Assembly: GCF_000820165.1 (NCBI RefSeq)
Contig: NZ_CDDD01000087.1
Span: 1 to 64,000 of the forward strand
Direction of reading: 5' to 3'
DNA: 64,000 nt
Source: Aeromonas taiwanensis
GTDB taxonomy: Bacteria > Pseudomonadota > Gammaproteobacteria > Enterobacterales > Aeromonadaceae
Shown here: one piece after another, positions 38,931-47,800 of the stretch
How positions within the stretch are numbered: position 1 is the first letter of the stretch
How the letters are laid out: the number at the start of each line of letters is the position of its first letter
The notes under the pieces: model-generated
The model's database searches: none
What the model was told of the DNA's origin: nothing
The model's input: the letters and a program-made list of their open reading frames with translations, nothing else
Program-made: the position numbers and the translations under genes

Positions 38931-39689
38931 GTGAAGCAAACCCAACGACACCTGGAGATCCTGGACGTGCTGACCCGACAGGGTTTTGTCTCGACCGACG
39001 ATCTGGTGACCCATTTTGACGTCAGCCCCCAGACCATTCGTCGTGATCTGAACGATCTCGCCGAGCAGAACAAGATCCGGCGTCATCACGGCGGGGCCTC
39101 CCTCCATTCGAGTACCGTCAACACCGCCTACAGCGCCCGCAAGGTGATGCAGCTCAAGGAGAAGGAGCGCATCGCCCGGGAAGTGGCCGCCAACATCCCG
39201 GATGGCTCGTCCCTTTTCATCGACATCGGCACCACCACGGAGGCCATCGCCCGCGCCCTGCTGGATCACCGCGAGCTGCGCATCGTCACCAACAACCTCA
39301 ACGTCGCCAGCATCCTGACCGCCAAGGATGATTTCACCGTCATCATCGCCGGCGGCGAGATCCGCAACCGGGATGGCGGCATCGTCGGGGAGGCGACCCG
39401 CGACTTCATCGGCCAGTTCCGCATGGACTATGGCGTCATCGGCATCTCTGGCATCGACAGCGATGGCTCCCTGCTCGATTTCGACTACCACGAGGTGAAG
39501 ATCGCCCAGGCCATCATCGCCCACTCCCGCCAGGTATTCCTGGCCGCCGACCACACCAAGTTCGGCCGCAACGCCATGGTCAACCTCGGCAACCTCAGCC
39601 AGATCCACGCCCTGTTCACGGATCAGGAGCCGCCGGAGAAGCTGATGCGGCTGATGTCCCAGCACCAGATCGCCTGCCATATCTGCTGA
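38931..39689 (+). CDS. glpR: Glycerol-3-phosphate regulon repressor (DeoR family)
   Basis: The 252-residue product has a DeoR-type winged helix (RHLEILDVLTRQGFVSTDDLVTHFDVSPQTIRRDLNDLAEQNKIRRHHGGA) and a sugar-phosphate-binding domain (SLFIDIGTTTEAIARAL, GVIGISGIDSDGSLLDFDYHEVKIAQ). G3P is the inducer in E. coli. It begins with GTG, set by GGAG nine bases upstream and by the family N-terminus MKQTQRH. It sits between glpT and glpD, regulating the glp operons on both sides. Confidence 0.95.
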   Translation: MKQTQRHLEILDVLTRQGFVSTDDLVTHFDVSPQTIRRDLNDLAEQNKIRRHHGGASLHSSTVNTAYSARKVMQLKEKERIAREVAANIPDGSSLFIDIGTTTEAIARALLDHRELRIVTNNLNVASILTAKDDFTVIIAGGEIRNRDGGIVGEATRDFIGQFRMDYGVIGISGIDSDGSLLDFDYHEVKIAQAIIAHSRQVFLAADHTKFGRNAMVNLGNLSQIHALFTDQEPPEKLMRLMSQHQIACHIC

Positions 39690-40076
39690 TATTTCCACTG
39701 CTCTAGCATCAGGCCGTCCTGTGGCGGCCGCTTTTTCCTCCCCATTGCACGCCTCGCCGCCGTTTCACGGCTGACTGATGGCCGCTCAGCGGCGCTAAAC
39801 GCCCACTCCCCCCGCGCACCGGCTTGCGCTCCCAGGCCCGACTGACGGACTGCCGCCCACAGCGCTGAACACCCCATTCCTCCACACGCCTACCCGAACG
39901 CCATTCATCGAGTTGCGACTGCCGCCTGCAGCGTTGAACGCTCCACTTTCCCCACGACTTCCCCTACGCACCGAGCCGCACGCCAGACCCCGGCTTCCCG
40001 TGGACCCGGCCCCAGCACGGAGTTTCGTCACCGACTGGCAGCATTTTTAGCATTGCCAAAACAATCGCGATCACAT
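39690..40076. repeat. Three degenerate ~70-bp tandem repeats in glpR-glpD intergenic DNA
   Basis: Units beginning GCCGCTCAGCGGCGCTAAAC (39781), GCCGCCCACAGCGCTGAAC (39852) and GCCGCCTGCAGCGTTGAAC (39921) recur with spacing of 71 and 69 bp and share about 60 % of bases over the first 40. No reading frame is supported. They may be decayed mobile-repeat copies. Confidence 0.5.
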
Positions 40077-40086
40077 TTCTCTCATG

Positions 40087-40129
40087 AAATGTTCGTTTAA
40101 TGTTTTTTCATGCTCTAATATGAGCGAAA
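40087..40129. promoter_or_regulatory. Candidate GlpR half-sites upstream of glpD
   Basis: AAATGTTCGTTT at 40087-40098 and TATGAGCGAAA at 40119-40129 are GlpR-like half-sites in an AT-rich promoter region ending 47 bases before the glpD ATG. Confidence 0.45.
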
Positions 40130-40176
40130 TCAAACATTGCTGTCATAGCAAACACAAAATAAGAAAGTAGGTGAAC

Positions 40177-41664
40177 ATGAGCGAACATTATGATCTGGTC
40201 GTCGTCGGCGGCGGCATCAACGGGGTCGGCATTGCGGCAGATGCGGCGGGGCGGGGGCTGAAGGTGGCGCTGTTCGAGGCGAGCGATCTCGCCTCTGCCA
40301 CCTCGTCCAACTCCAGCAAGCTGATCCACGGCGGCCTGCGCTATCTCGAACATTACGAATTCCGGCTGGTGAAAGAGGCGCTGGCGGAGCGGGAGGTGCT
40401 GCTCGGCATGGCGCCTCACATCGCCCGTCCCATGCGCTTTCGCCTGCCTCATCGCCCGCACCTGCGCCCGGCCTGGATGATCCGCGCCGGCCTCTTCCTC
40501 TATGACAACCTGGCCAAGCGCGACAAGCTCAAGGGCAGCTGCGGCGTGCGTTTCCTGCCGCAAGACGGCCTCAAGAACGGCATCAGCAAGGGGTTCGAAT
40601 ACTCGGACGCCTGGGTCGACGACGCCCGCCTGGTGGTTCTCAACGCCATGCTGGCCCGGGACATGGGCGCCGACGTGCAGACCCGCACCCGCTGCGTGAA
40701 GGCGGTGCGCGGCTCCAAGCATTGGACCCTGACGCTGGAGCGGGAAGGGGGGGAGCAGTTCACCGTCAGCTGCCGCGGTCTGGTCAATGCGGCCGGCCCC
40801 TGGGTCAAGACCTTCTATGACGAGAGCCTGCACGAGAAATCCCCGCGCGGTATTCGCCTCATCAAGGGCAGCCACATGATAGTGCCGCGCATCCACGAGC
40901 GCGAAGAGGCCTACATCCTGCAAAACGAGGACAACCGCATCGTCTTCGTCATCCCCTATCAGCAGGACTACTCCCTCATCGGCACCACGGACGTGGAGCA
41001 CAAGGGGAGCCCGCGGGAGGCCAAGATCAGCGACGCCGAGATCGACTACCTGTGCAAGGTGGTCAACGCCCACTTCACCCGCCAGATCGCCCCCAAGGAC
41101 GTGATCTGGACCTATGCCGGCGTGCGCCCCCTGTGCGATGACGAGTCCGACTCGCCCCAGGCGGTGACCCGGGACTACACGCTGGAGCTGTCCGGCGAGT
41201 CCGACGGCGCGCCGCTCTTGTCGGTCTTTGGCGGCAAGCTCACCACCTACCGCAAGCTGGCCCAGGCCGCCTGCCACAAGCTCAAACCCTGGTTCAGCCA
41301 GATGGGCGAGGACTGGACTGCCAGCTGCCGGCTGCCGGGGGGCGAGTTTGACTGCTCCACCACCGAGCTGGCCCGGGCCTACATGCTCGAATTCGAGTGG
41401 CTGGATGAGCGCAGCGCCCGCCGCATCGCCGAAGCCTACGGCAGCCATGCCCGGCTCTGGCTGAAGGAGGATCGTGGCCAGCACTTCGGCGCCGGTCTGT
41501 ACGAATCCGAAGTGCGCTACCTCATCGCGCGGGAGTGGGCCCACTCCCTGGAAGACATCCTGTGGCGCCGCAGCAAGCTGGGGCTGCGCCTCTCCGAGGC
41601 CGAGCAACAGCAGCTCGCCGCCTGGCTGGCGGAGCACCACAACGCCCTGCCCAAGGCCAGCTGA
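40177..41664 (+). CDS. glpD: Aerobic glycerol-3-phosphate dehydrogenase
   Basis: The 495-residue peripheral inner-membrane flavoenzyme oxidises G3P to dihydroxyacetone phosphate and passes electrons to ubiquinone. FAD dinucleotide fold YDLVVVGGGINGVGIAADAAGRG is at the N-terminus, then SSNSSKLIHGGLRYLE, VNAAGPWVK, and YAGVRPLCDDES with substrate-binding Arg. The ATG at 40177 follows TAGGTG. Its partner genes glpF, glpK, glpT and glpR are in the same cluster; the anaerobic glpABC enzyme is not seen here. Confidence 0.97.
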   Translation: MSEHYDLVVVGGGINGVGIAADAAGRGLKVALFEASDLASATSSNSSKLIHGGLRYLEHYEFRLVKEALAEREVLLGMAPHIARPMRFRLPHRPHLRPAWMIRAGLFLYDNLAKRDKLKGSCGVRFLPQDGLKNGISKGFEYSDAWVDDARLVVLNAMLARDMGADVQTRTRCVKAVRGSKHWTLTLEREGGEQFTVSCRGLVNAAGPWVKTFYDESLHEKSPRGIRLIKGSHMIVPRIHEREEAYILQNEDNRIVFVIPYQQDYSLIGTTDVEHKGSPREAKISDAEIDYLCKVVNAHFTRQIAPKDVIWTYAGVRPLCDDESDSPQAVTRDYTLELSGESDGAPLLSVFGGKLTTYRKLAQAACHKLKPWFSQMGEDWTASCRLPGGEFDCSTTELARAYMLEFEWLDERSARRIAEAYGSHARLWLKEDRGQHFGAGLYESEVRYLIAREWAHSLEDILWRRSKLGLRLSEAEQQQLAAWLAEHHNALPKAS

Positions 41665-41766
41665 TGAATGACGGCGGGCGGCCTTTGCCGCCCGCCGTAA
41701 AACAGCAATAAACCTCTGCTATAACAATCACCTACACCAAATAAACAATAACAAAGAGAACCCTGA

Positions 41767-42846
41767 ATGAAACAAACTCACCGTACCCTGGTGGCCCTTG
41801 GCCTCGGGATCGCCCTCGCATTGCCCGCACTTGCCGCCGATGAAGGCAAGATTGTCATTGCCCACCGCGGCGCCTCCGGTTACCTGCCCGAGCACACCCT
41901 GGAGTCCAAGGCCATGGCCTACGCCATGGGGGTGGACTACCTGGAGCAGGATCTGGTGATGACCAAGGATGACCAGCTGGTGGTGATGCACGATCACTTC
42001 CTCGACGGCATCACCGACGTGGCCGAGCGCTTCCCCGGCCGGGCCCGCCCGGACGGCCGCTACTATGTGGTGGACTTCACCCTGGACGAGGTGCGCTCCC
42101 TGCGCATGACCGAGCCGTTCCAGCTGGTGGACGGCAAGCAGGTGCCCGTCTATCCCGCCCGCTTCCCGCTCTGGAAGTCCAGCTTCAAGATCCACACCTT
42201 CCAGGAAGAGATCGAGATGATCCAGGGCATGAACAAGAGCACCGGCAAGAACATCGGCATCTACCCGGAGATCAAGGCCCCCTGGCTGTTCCGTCACGAG
42301 GGCAAGGACATCTCCAGGGCGGTGCTCAAGGTATTGAAGGAGTACGGCTACACCGGCAAGGACGACAAGGTCTACCTGCAGTGCTTCGATGCCAACGAGC
42401 TCAAGCGCATCAACAGCGAGCTGATGCCTGCCATGGGGATGGATCTCAAGCTGGTGCAGCTGATGGCCGAGACCGACTGGAACGAGACCATGGTCTACGA
42501 CGCCAGGGGCAAGGCGACCCCCTATGACTACGACTGGATGTTCAAGCCGGGTGCCATGAAGACCATCGCCACCTACGCCGAGGGGATTGGCCCCTGGAAG
42601 CCCATGGTGGTGACCGAGCCAGGCACCCCGGGCAAGCCGGTCTTCACCGCCATGGTGAAAGAGGCCCACGCGGCGGGCCTCAAGGTACACCCCTACACCT
42701 TCCGTCAGGACGAGGGGCAGATCCCTGCCTATGCGAAAGACTTCACCGACCTGCTCAACATCTTCCTCTACCAGGCGGATGTGGACGGGGTATTCAGCGA
42801 CTTCCCCGACAAGGCGGTCGAGGTGATCAAGGCGCACGGCAAATAA
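41767..42846 (+). CDS. glpQ: Periplasmic glycerophosphodiester phosphodiesterase
   Basis: The 359-residue product hydrolyses deacylated phospholipid diesters to G3P plus alcohol in the periplasm. It has a 23-residue signal peptide (ALGLGIALALPALAA), the catalytic VIAHRGASGYLPEHTLES, metal-binding YLEQDLVMTKDDQLVVMHD, and IYPEIKAPW. Length matches E. coli GlpQ. It supplies G3P to GlpT, encoded 3 kb away. Preceded by AAAGAGA; separate from glpD by 102 bases. Confidence 0.96.
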   Translation: MKQTHRTLVALGLGIALALPALAADEGKIVIAHRGASGYLPEHTLESKAMAYAMGVDYLEQDLVMTKDDQLVVMHDHFLDGITDVAERFPGRARPDGRYYVVDFTLDEVRSLRMTEPFQLVDGKQVPVYPARFPLWKSSFKIHTFQEEIEMIQGMNKSTGKNIGIYPEIKAPWLFRHEGKDISRAVLKVLKEYGYTGKDDKVYLQCFDANELKRINSELMPAMGMDLKLVQLMAETDWNETMVYDARGKATPYDYDWMFKPGAMKTIATYAEGIGPWKPMVVTEPGTPGKPVFTAMVKEAHAAGLKVHPYTFRQDEGQIPAYAKDFTDLLNIFLYQADVDGVFSDFPDKAVEVIKAHGK

Positions 42847-42871
42847 TAAAAGAAGAGCGACACGGGAATGC

Positions 42872-42897
42872 AAGCGGGGCCAGGTGCCCCGCTTTTT
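42872..42897 (+). terminator. Terminator of glpQ
   Basis: AAGCGGGGC/GCCCCGCTT stem, 5-nt loop, T run. Confidence 0.92.
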
Positions 42898-43150
42898 TAT
42901 GTCCTGCCGCTGTCATGGGGGGCTCATCGGCAGGACGTGCGGCCGTTGGGTGAGGCCTTGCTGTAGGCGATTGGAAATAAATGTTTACGAATTCTGGTTG
43001 TGAGAGGACTCCTGGACGCTATTTTCTGGCATTTGTGCGCGCCGCAGTGGTCATTTATCCATCTGTTGGTACATGATGCCGCTGGTTTCACTTGATTGTT
43101 TGTTTTTCCTTGGTAAGGTGGGGGCGGTTGCGTAACAAAGTGCTGACTTA

Positions 43151-43168
43151 TGTAAACTAAAGTATACG
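43151..43168 (+). promoter_or_regulatory. TyrR box upstream of aroF
   Basis: TGTAAA-N6-TATACG resembles the TyrR consensus TGTAAA-N6-TTTACA with a perfect left half and four matches of six at the right. It lies about 40 bases before aroF. The 300 bases upstream of it hold the glpQ terminator and no supported gene. Confidence 0.6.
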
Positions 43169-43208
43169 GTCGGTGCCCTTGGCTTAATACAGTAGAGAGA
43201 ATGAGAAA

Positions 43209-44282
43209 ATGCAAAGAGATCCCCTGAACAACATCCATATCCAGTCCGAACAAGTGATGATCACGCCTGCCCAGCTCAAGGAGAAACTGCCCATCTCCGA
43301 TCGTGCGCTGGCATTCGTGCAAGGGGCCCGCAACACCATCGCCGACATCATCCACCGTCGCGATCACCGTCTGCTGGTGATCTGTGGTCCCTGCTCCATC
43401 CACGACATGGACGCCGCCAAAGAGTACGCAACCAGACTCAAAGCGCTGCATGATGCCTATCAGGACTCTCTCTACATTGTCATGCGGGTCTACTTTGAGA
43501 AGCCGCGCACCACGGTCGGCTGGAAGGGCTTTATCAACGACCCGAACCTGGACGGCACCTTCGATGTGGAGCTGGGGCTGCACCGGGCCCGCGAGCTGCT
43601 CTGCTGGCTCGCCGAGCTGGAGCTGCCCCTGGCCACCGAGGCGCTCGACCCCATCAGCCCCCAATACCTGGCGGAGCTCTTCTCCTGGTCGGCCATCGGT
43701 GCCCGCACCACCGAATCCCAGACCCACAGGGAGATGGCGTCCGGCCTCTCCATGCCGGTCGGCTTCAAGAACGGCACCGACGGCAACCTGGGTACCGCCA
43801 TCAATGCGTTGCAGGCGGCCTCCAGCCCCCACGCCTTCATGGGGATCAACCAGCAGGGCCAGGTTGCGCTGCTGCAGACCCAGGGCAACCCGGATGGTCA
43901 CGTGATCCTGCGCGGCGGCAAGCACCCGAACTACGATTCGGTCAACGTGTCGCTGGCGGAAGAGGCGCTGGAGAAAGCGGGCCTGCTGCCCGGCCTGGTG
44001 GTGGATTGCAGCCACGGCAACTCCAGCAAGGATCACCGCCTGCAGCCCAAGGTGGCCGACAACGTCATCCACCAGATCCAGGAGGGCAACCGCTCCATCA
44101 TAGGGGTGATGCTCGAATCCAACCTGTTCGAAGGCAACCAGTCCAGCGAGCAGCCCAAGTGCGACATGCGCTACGGTGTCTCCATCACCGATGCCTGCAT
44201 CGACTGGGAGACCACGGACGCGCTGCTGGCCCGCTGCCACAGCCAGCTGGCGGCACCACTTTTGGCCAGAACATCGGCATAA
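43209..44282 (+). CDS. aroF: 3-Deoxy-7-phosphoheptulonate synthase, AroF-type
   Basis: The 357-residue type-I DAHP synthase condenses PEP and erythrose-4-phosphate, the first shikimate step. The N-terminus MQRDPLNNIHIQSEQVMITPAQL follows E. coli AroF. Conserved segments include VICGPCSIHD (metal Cys), VYFEKPRTTVGWKG, SAIGARTTESQTHREMASGLS, GFKNGTDG, ILRGGK and DCSHGNSSKDHRLQP. Tyrosine sensitivity is inferred from operon with tyrA and the TyrR box, not from a residue I verified. Confidence 0.95.
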   Translation: MQRDPLNNIHIQSEQVMITPAQLKEKLPISDRALAFVQGARNTIADIIHRRDHRLLVICGPCSIHDMDAAKEYATRLKALHDAYQDSLYIVMRVYFEKPRTTVGWKGFINDPNLDGTFDVELGLHRARELLCWLAELELPLATEALDPISPQYLAELFSWSAIGARTTESQTHREMASGLSMPVGFKNGTDGNLGTAINALQAASSPHAFMGINQQGQVALLQTQGNPDGHVILRGGKHPNYDSVNVSLAEEALEKAGLLPGLVVDCSHGNSSKDHRLQPKVADNVIHQIQEGNRSIIGVMLESNLFEGNQSSEQPKCDMRYGVSITDACIDWETTDALLARCHSQLAAPLLARTSA

Positions 44283-44352
44283 GCCGTGGTATCTTGTGGC
44301 AACGTATTGATTCACAGGGCGCCGCCACGGGCGGCGCCGGCAGGGACTGGAC

Positions 44353-45492
44353 ATGGCTGAAGAGTTGAATGCCCTCAGGGACAAGATAGATGCGGTGGAC
44401 AAGCAGCTGATCGATCTGCTGGCCGCCCGTCTCGCCCTGGTGGGAGAAGTGGGGGAAGTGAAGAGCCGGCACGGCCTGCCCATCTACGCGCCGGATCGGG
44501 AGGCGAGCATGCTGGCCCGCCGCCGTGCGGAGGCAGAAGTCCTGGGGGTACCCGGCGATCTCATCGAAGACGTGCTGCGCCGTGTGATGCGCGAGTCCTA
44601 TATCCTGGAGTCCGCCAGCGACAAGGAGCACCACTTCAAGTGCATGAAGCCGGACCTTGGCAAGGTGGTGATCATCGGCGGTCAGGGCCAGCTCGGCCGC
44701 CTGTTCGGCAACCTGTTCAGCCTTTCGGGCTACCGGGTCGAGACCCTGGGTCAGGCCGACTGGCCGCGCGCCGACGAGATCCTGCGCGGTGCCGGGCTGG
44801 TGATGGTGGCCGTGCCCATCGACGTCACCTGCGAGGTGATCGACCGGCTCGGCAACCTGCCGGCGGACTGCCTGCTGGTGGACGTGACCAGCGTGAAGGC
44901 GGCGCCGCTCGAGCACATGCTGGCGGTCCACAAGGGCCCCGTGCTGGGGCTGCACCCCATGTTCGGGCCGGACGTGGCGAGCCTCGCCAAGCAGGTGATC
45001 GTCTGTTGTCAGGGGCGCGAGCCCGCGGCCAGTCAGTGGCTGCTGGATCAGATGACCATCTGGGGCGCCCGCCTGCAGCAGGTGGAAGCCAGGGCCCACG
45101 ACGAGGCGATGACCTTCATCCAGGCGCTGCGCCACTTCGCCACCTTCGCCTACGGCTGGCACCTCTCCCGGGAGCAGGCCAACCTCGACCGCCTGCTGGC
45201 CTTGAGTTCCCCCATCTACCGGCTGGAGCTGGCCATGGTGGGACGGCTGTTCGCCCAGGATCCGCACCTCTACGCCGACATCATTCTGTCGTCGCCGCAG
45301 AACCTCGCGATGATCCGCCGCTACTACCAGAACTTCGGCGAGGCGCTGGGGCTGCTGGAGCGGGGGGACAGGGAAGGCTTCATCGAGGCGTTCTCCCAGG
45401 TCTCCGGCTTCTTCGGGGCGCGGGCGGACGAGTTCCTGCGGGAGAGCCGCACCCTGCTGGCTCAGGCCAACGATCGTCGTCATCACGGCTGA
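44353..45492 (+). CDS. tyrA: Bifunctional chorismate mutase/prephenate dehydrogenase
   Basis: The 379-residue enzyme converts chorismate to prephenate then 4-hydroxyphenylpyruvate. Residues 1-90 are an AroQ mutase ([43 protein letters not shown]). Residues from about 100 form an NAD-dependent dehydrogenase ([39 protein letters not shown] with catalytic His). It lies 70 bases after aroF in the classic aroF-tyrA tyrosine operon. Confidence 0.96.
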   Translation: MAEELNALRDKIDAVDKQLIDLLAARLALVGEVGEVKSRHGLPIYAPDREASMLARRRAEAEVLGVPGDLIEDVLRRVMRESYILESASDKEHHFKCMKPDLGKVVIIGGQGQLGRLFGNLFSLSGYRVETLGQADWPRADEILRGAGLVMVAVPIDVTCEVIDRLGNLPADCLLVDVTSVKAAPLEHMLAVHKGPVLGLHPMFGPDVASLAKQVIVCCQGREPAASQWLLDQMTIWGARLQQVEARAHDEAMTFIQALRHFATFAYGWHLSREQANLDRLLALSSPIYRLELAMVGRLFAQDPHLYADIILSSPQNLAMIRRYYQNFGEALGLLERGDREGFIEAFSQVSGFFGARADEFLRESRTLLAQANDRRHHG

Positions 45493-45511
45493 GGCCGTGC
45501 CGGATTCATGC

Positions 45512-45537
45512 AAAAGGGGCCTGTCGGCCCCTTTTTT
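45512..45537 (+). terminator. Terminator of aroF-tyrA
   Basis: AAAAGGGGCC/GGCCCCTTTT stem with 4-nt loop and T run. Confidence 0.92.
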
Positions 45538-45579
45538 CATGTGTTTTGCGTCGTACTCGGTAGGGAGACGCTGGTCCTG

Positions 45580-46470
45580 TCAGAGCGACGGGCTCGGCTC
45601 GGCGACGGGCAGGCGCAGATCGGCGTCATCCCAGCCAAGGGGCAGGGTGAGCAGCTGATCGATCAGCTCCCGGCGATCGGATTTCTCCAGATAGGCGAGG
45701 TAGAGCGGACGGCTCAGCGCCTGGCCTCCCTCCACCAGGTGAAGCCGTCCCTGCTCCAGGAAGGGGCTCACCATGCGCCGCGGCAGATAGGCGGCGCCAC
45801 CGTTGGCCAGCACGAACTGCAGCGCCATGCTGGCGGAGCTCGAATGCAGCACCGGGGTCTTCTGCAGGCTCTGCAGCCGGCTCGACGGCGGCTCGAAGCT
45901 GGTGCCCCAGTCGAGGTGGATGTGGGGCATCTGCATCAGGCTGTCGGCACTCGCGGCCGGCTCCCGGCTCACCAGCTCGAACACCAGCTCGCCGATGGGG
46001 TGCAGGGCGATCTCGTCGATCTTGGTGGGCTCGGAGAGCAGGGCGAGATCGAGGGAGCGCTCCAGCAACTGGCGGCACAGGTGCTCGCGGGAGGCGGTCT
46101 CGAGCCGCACCGCAAGGCCGGGGGCCAGGGCATAGACATGATTGAGCCAGTCGTTGAAATCGAGCTCCCAGAAGACGGCGGGGGCACCGATGGCGAGCTG
46201 CTGGCTGAAACCGGGGGAGAGGGCCACGTCTTGCTTGGCACGGCCCAGGGTATGCAAGATGGCGTCTGCGTAGGGTAGCAGACGCTCACCGGAGGCGGTC
46301 AGGCGGATGTTGTTGCGATGGCGGGCAAACAGGCTGACCCCGAGTTGCTGCTCGAGCTGGCGGATCCGAAAGCTTACCGCCGATTGGGTCAGGTAGAGAT
46401 TCTCAGCAGCCCGGCCAAAGTGCCGGGTCTTGCTGACCTCGATGAAAGTCCGAAGCAGCTCGGTATCCAT
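45580..46470 (-). CDS. hdfR: HdfR-type LysR regulator
   Basis: The 296-residue product begins MDTELLRTFIEVSKTRHFGR and continues through LYLTQSAVSFRIRQLEQQLGVSLFARHRNNIRLTASGERLLPYA, almost the HdfR N-terminus of E. coli, where HdfR represses flhDC. The effector domain is more divergent. Its ATG overlaps the maoP stop by one base (TAATG), so the two genes form one operon here, whereas they are divergent in E. coli. A flagellar target in this organism (which may lack flhDC) is therefore uncertain. Confidence 0.88.
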   Translation of the reverse strand: MDTELLRTFIEVSKTRHFGRAAENLYLTQSAVSFRIRQLEQQLGVSLFARHRNNIRLTASGERLLPYADAILHTLGRAKQDVALSPGFSQQLAIGAPAVFWELDFNDWLNHVYALAPGLAVRLETASREHLCRQLLERSLDLALLSEPTKIDEIALHPIGELVFELVSREPAASADSLMQMPHIHLDWGTSFEPPSSRLQSLQKTPVLHSSSASMALQFVLANGGAAYLPRRMVSPFLEQGRLHLVEGGQALSRPLYLAYLEKSDRRELIDQLLTLPLGWDDADLRLPVAEPSPSL

Positions 46471-46832
46471 TAATCGAGGGACTCGTCGCTGCCGCCACCG
46501 CCGCCGCCACCCTCATAGCTGCCACCCGCATCTTCATTGGCGCCGCCAGCGACGGTGCACAGACGGTGTACGCGCTTGGGACCAATCACCTTCAGGTACT
46601 TGAACCACACCTTGGCGTGGGGGTTGGTGCCGGCTGCGCCGGATTTGACCTGTTCGATAAAGGCACTTTCTACGTCATCGCGGGGAGCCTGGTTGCCCTG
46701 ATAGAGCGCCAGCATCACGGTGCCGTATTTTTCCAGACTGTCCGCTTCGGCCACGGTGAATTCGCCACTGCGACGCAGGCCACGGGGAAAATGTTTGAAG
46801 TCGTTGAAACGCTTGTCTGATTCGAAGCTCAT
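46470..46832 (-). CDS. maoP: MaoP (DUF413) macrodomain Ori organisation protein
   Basis: The 120-residue product (MSFESDKRFNDFKHFPRGLRRSGEFTVAEADSLEKYG start, then PRDDVESAFIEQVKSG and KVWFKYLKVIGPKRVHRLCTVAG) matches MaoP/YifE, the E. coli factor that acts with the maoS DNA site to organise the Ori macrodomain. The C-terminal tail is unusually glycine-rich (a run of seven Gly) and acidic. Start at 46832 is chosen because the family begins just before the F..KRF motif. Confidence 0.9.
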   Translation of the reverse strand: MSFESDKRFNDFKHFPRGLRRSGEFTVAEADSLEKYGTVMLALYQGNQAPRDDVESAFIEQVKSGAAGTNPHAKVWFKYLKVIGPKRVHRLCTVAGGANEDAGGSYEGGGGGGGSDESLD

Positions 46833-47059
46833 AGTGCTCTTGTTCTGGTTAGTTTGACCTTTGCGGGCAAGTATCATCAGGCCGTCGCAGAGTGCAAAAT
46901 CAATTTTCTTACTATGTTAATAAATATCTTTTATCGAACGGGGTTTGTCCCATCCCGTACCGGAAATTTGCGGGGAGCAGCACAAAAAAGCCTGAAAAAT
47001 AGTGGAGTTATGACACTTTTTGTACAGCAGAAAACGGCCATGACAGGGTCTGCAGGATA

Positions 47060-47089
47060 AAAATAAGGCGCCAAATGGCGCCTTATTTT
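47060..47089. terminator. Terminator of the ecotin gene
   Basis: AAAATAAGGCGCC/GGCGCCTTATTTT around AAAT, 37 bases past the eco stop; symmetrical A/T tracts. Confidence 0.9.
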
Positions 47090-47125
47090 GACTTCATGAC
47101 GGAGCTGAACCTGAGAGTCGTGGAC

Positions 47126-47608
47126 TCATTCAATCATGGCTGGCTGGGCCAGGTTGTCGGCGCGCCACAGGCGATAACGCACTTCATACTCCTGGGGCAC
47201 ATAGATGACGAAGGGCAGCTTGGAGTTGTAGTTCACGAAGAAGCCCTGGCCATAGATCTGGACGAAGCTCTCTTTCTTCTGGCCGTCCGGGCAGGCCATC
47301 AGGGTGCTGACGGGGCCGGAGACCTGACCCAGGGTCAGGTAGTTGTAGCCCCAGCCCTTGACGCTGTGCTGTTCCAGGTTACCGGCGAAGCGGGGCAGGT
47401 TGCAGTCGACCAGCATCTTCTTGCCCACTTGCAGCTCGACCATCATGTCGGCTTCGTTCTCGACTTCCGGCAGGCGGATCACGACACGTTCCTGGTTCAC
47501 CTCGGCGGCAGGGAACATGCTGATATCAAATTTTTTCGGTTCGGCGGCGAAGGCATGGCCGCCCAAAAGCAAGGCGCCCAGCAGGCTAAAACGCAACACG
47601 GTTTTCAT
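47126..47608 (-). CDS. eco: Ecotin, periplasmic serine protease inhibitor
   Basis: The 160-residue product has a signal peptide (VLRFSLLGALLLGGHAFA), then the ecotin fold with VELQVGKKMLVDCNLPRF, GWGYNYLTLGQVSGPVSTLMACPDGQKKESFV and YNSKLPFVIYVPQEYEVRYRLW. The reactive-site loop VSTLMAC has Leu at the P1 position where E. coli ecotin has Met84; both are tolerated by trypsin-, chymotrypsin- and elastase-like enzymes. The Cys pair in VDC and MAC forms the loop disulfide. It protects against host or neutrophil proteases. Confidence 0.95.
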   Translation of the reverse strand: MKTVLRFSLLGALLLGGHAFAAEPKKFDISMFPAAEVNQERVVIRLPEVENEADMMVELQVGKKMLVDCNLPRFAGNLEQHSVKGWGYNYLTLGQVSGPVSTLMACPDGQKKESFVQIYGQGFFVNYNSKLPFVIYVPQEYEVRYRLWRADNLAQPAMIE

Positions 47609-47800
47609 CTGTACCTCTTGGGATTGGTTCAACGCCGCTAGACTAACCGCTCTGCCGGTTTCGCGCCAGCGCTCAGGGGCGCAAAACCGGCCCTAACCGG
47701 CATGCAGTGACGCAATTTGATGCTTTTTTGACGGCTCGGGTCACAACGGGCCCGGTGCCGCAATGCTGACGGGGGCCCAAGAGACCCCCGTCTGACTCCT

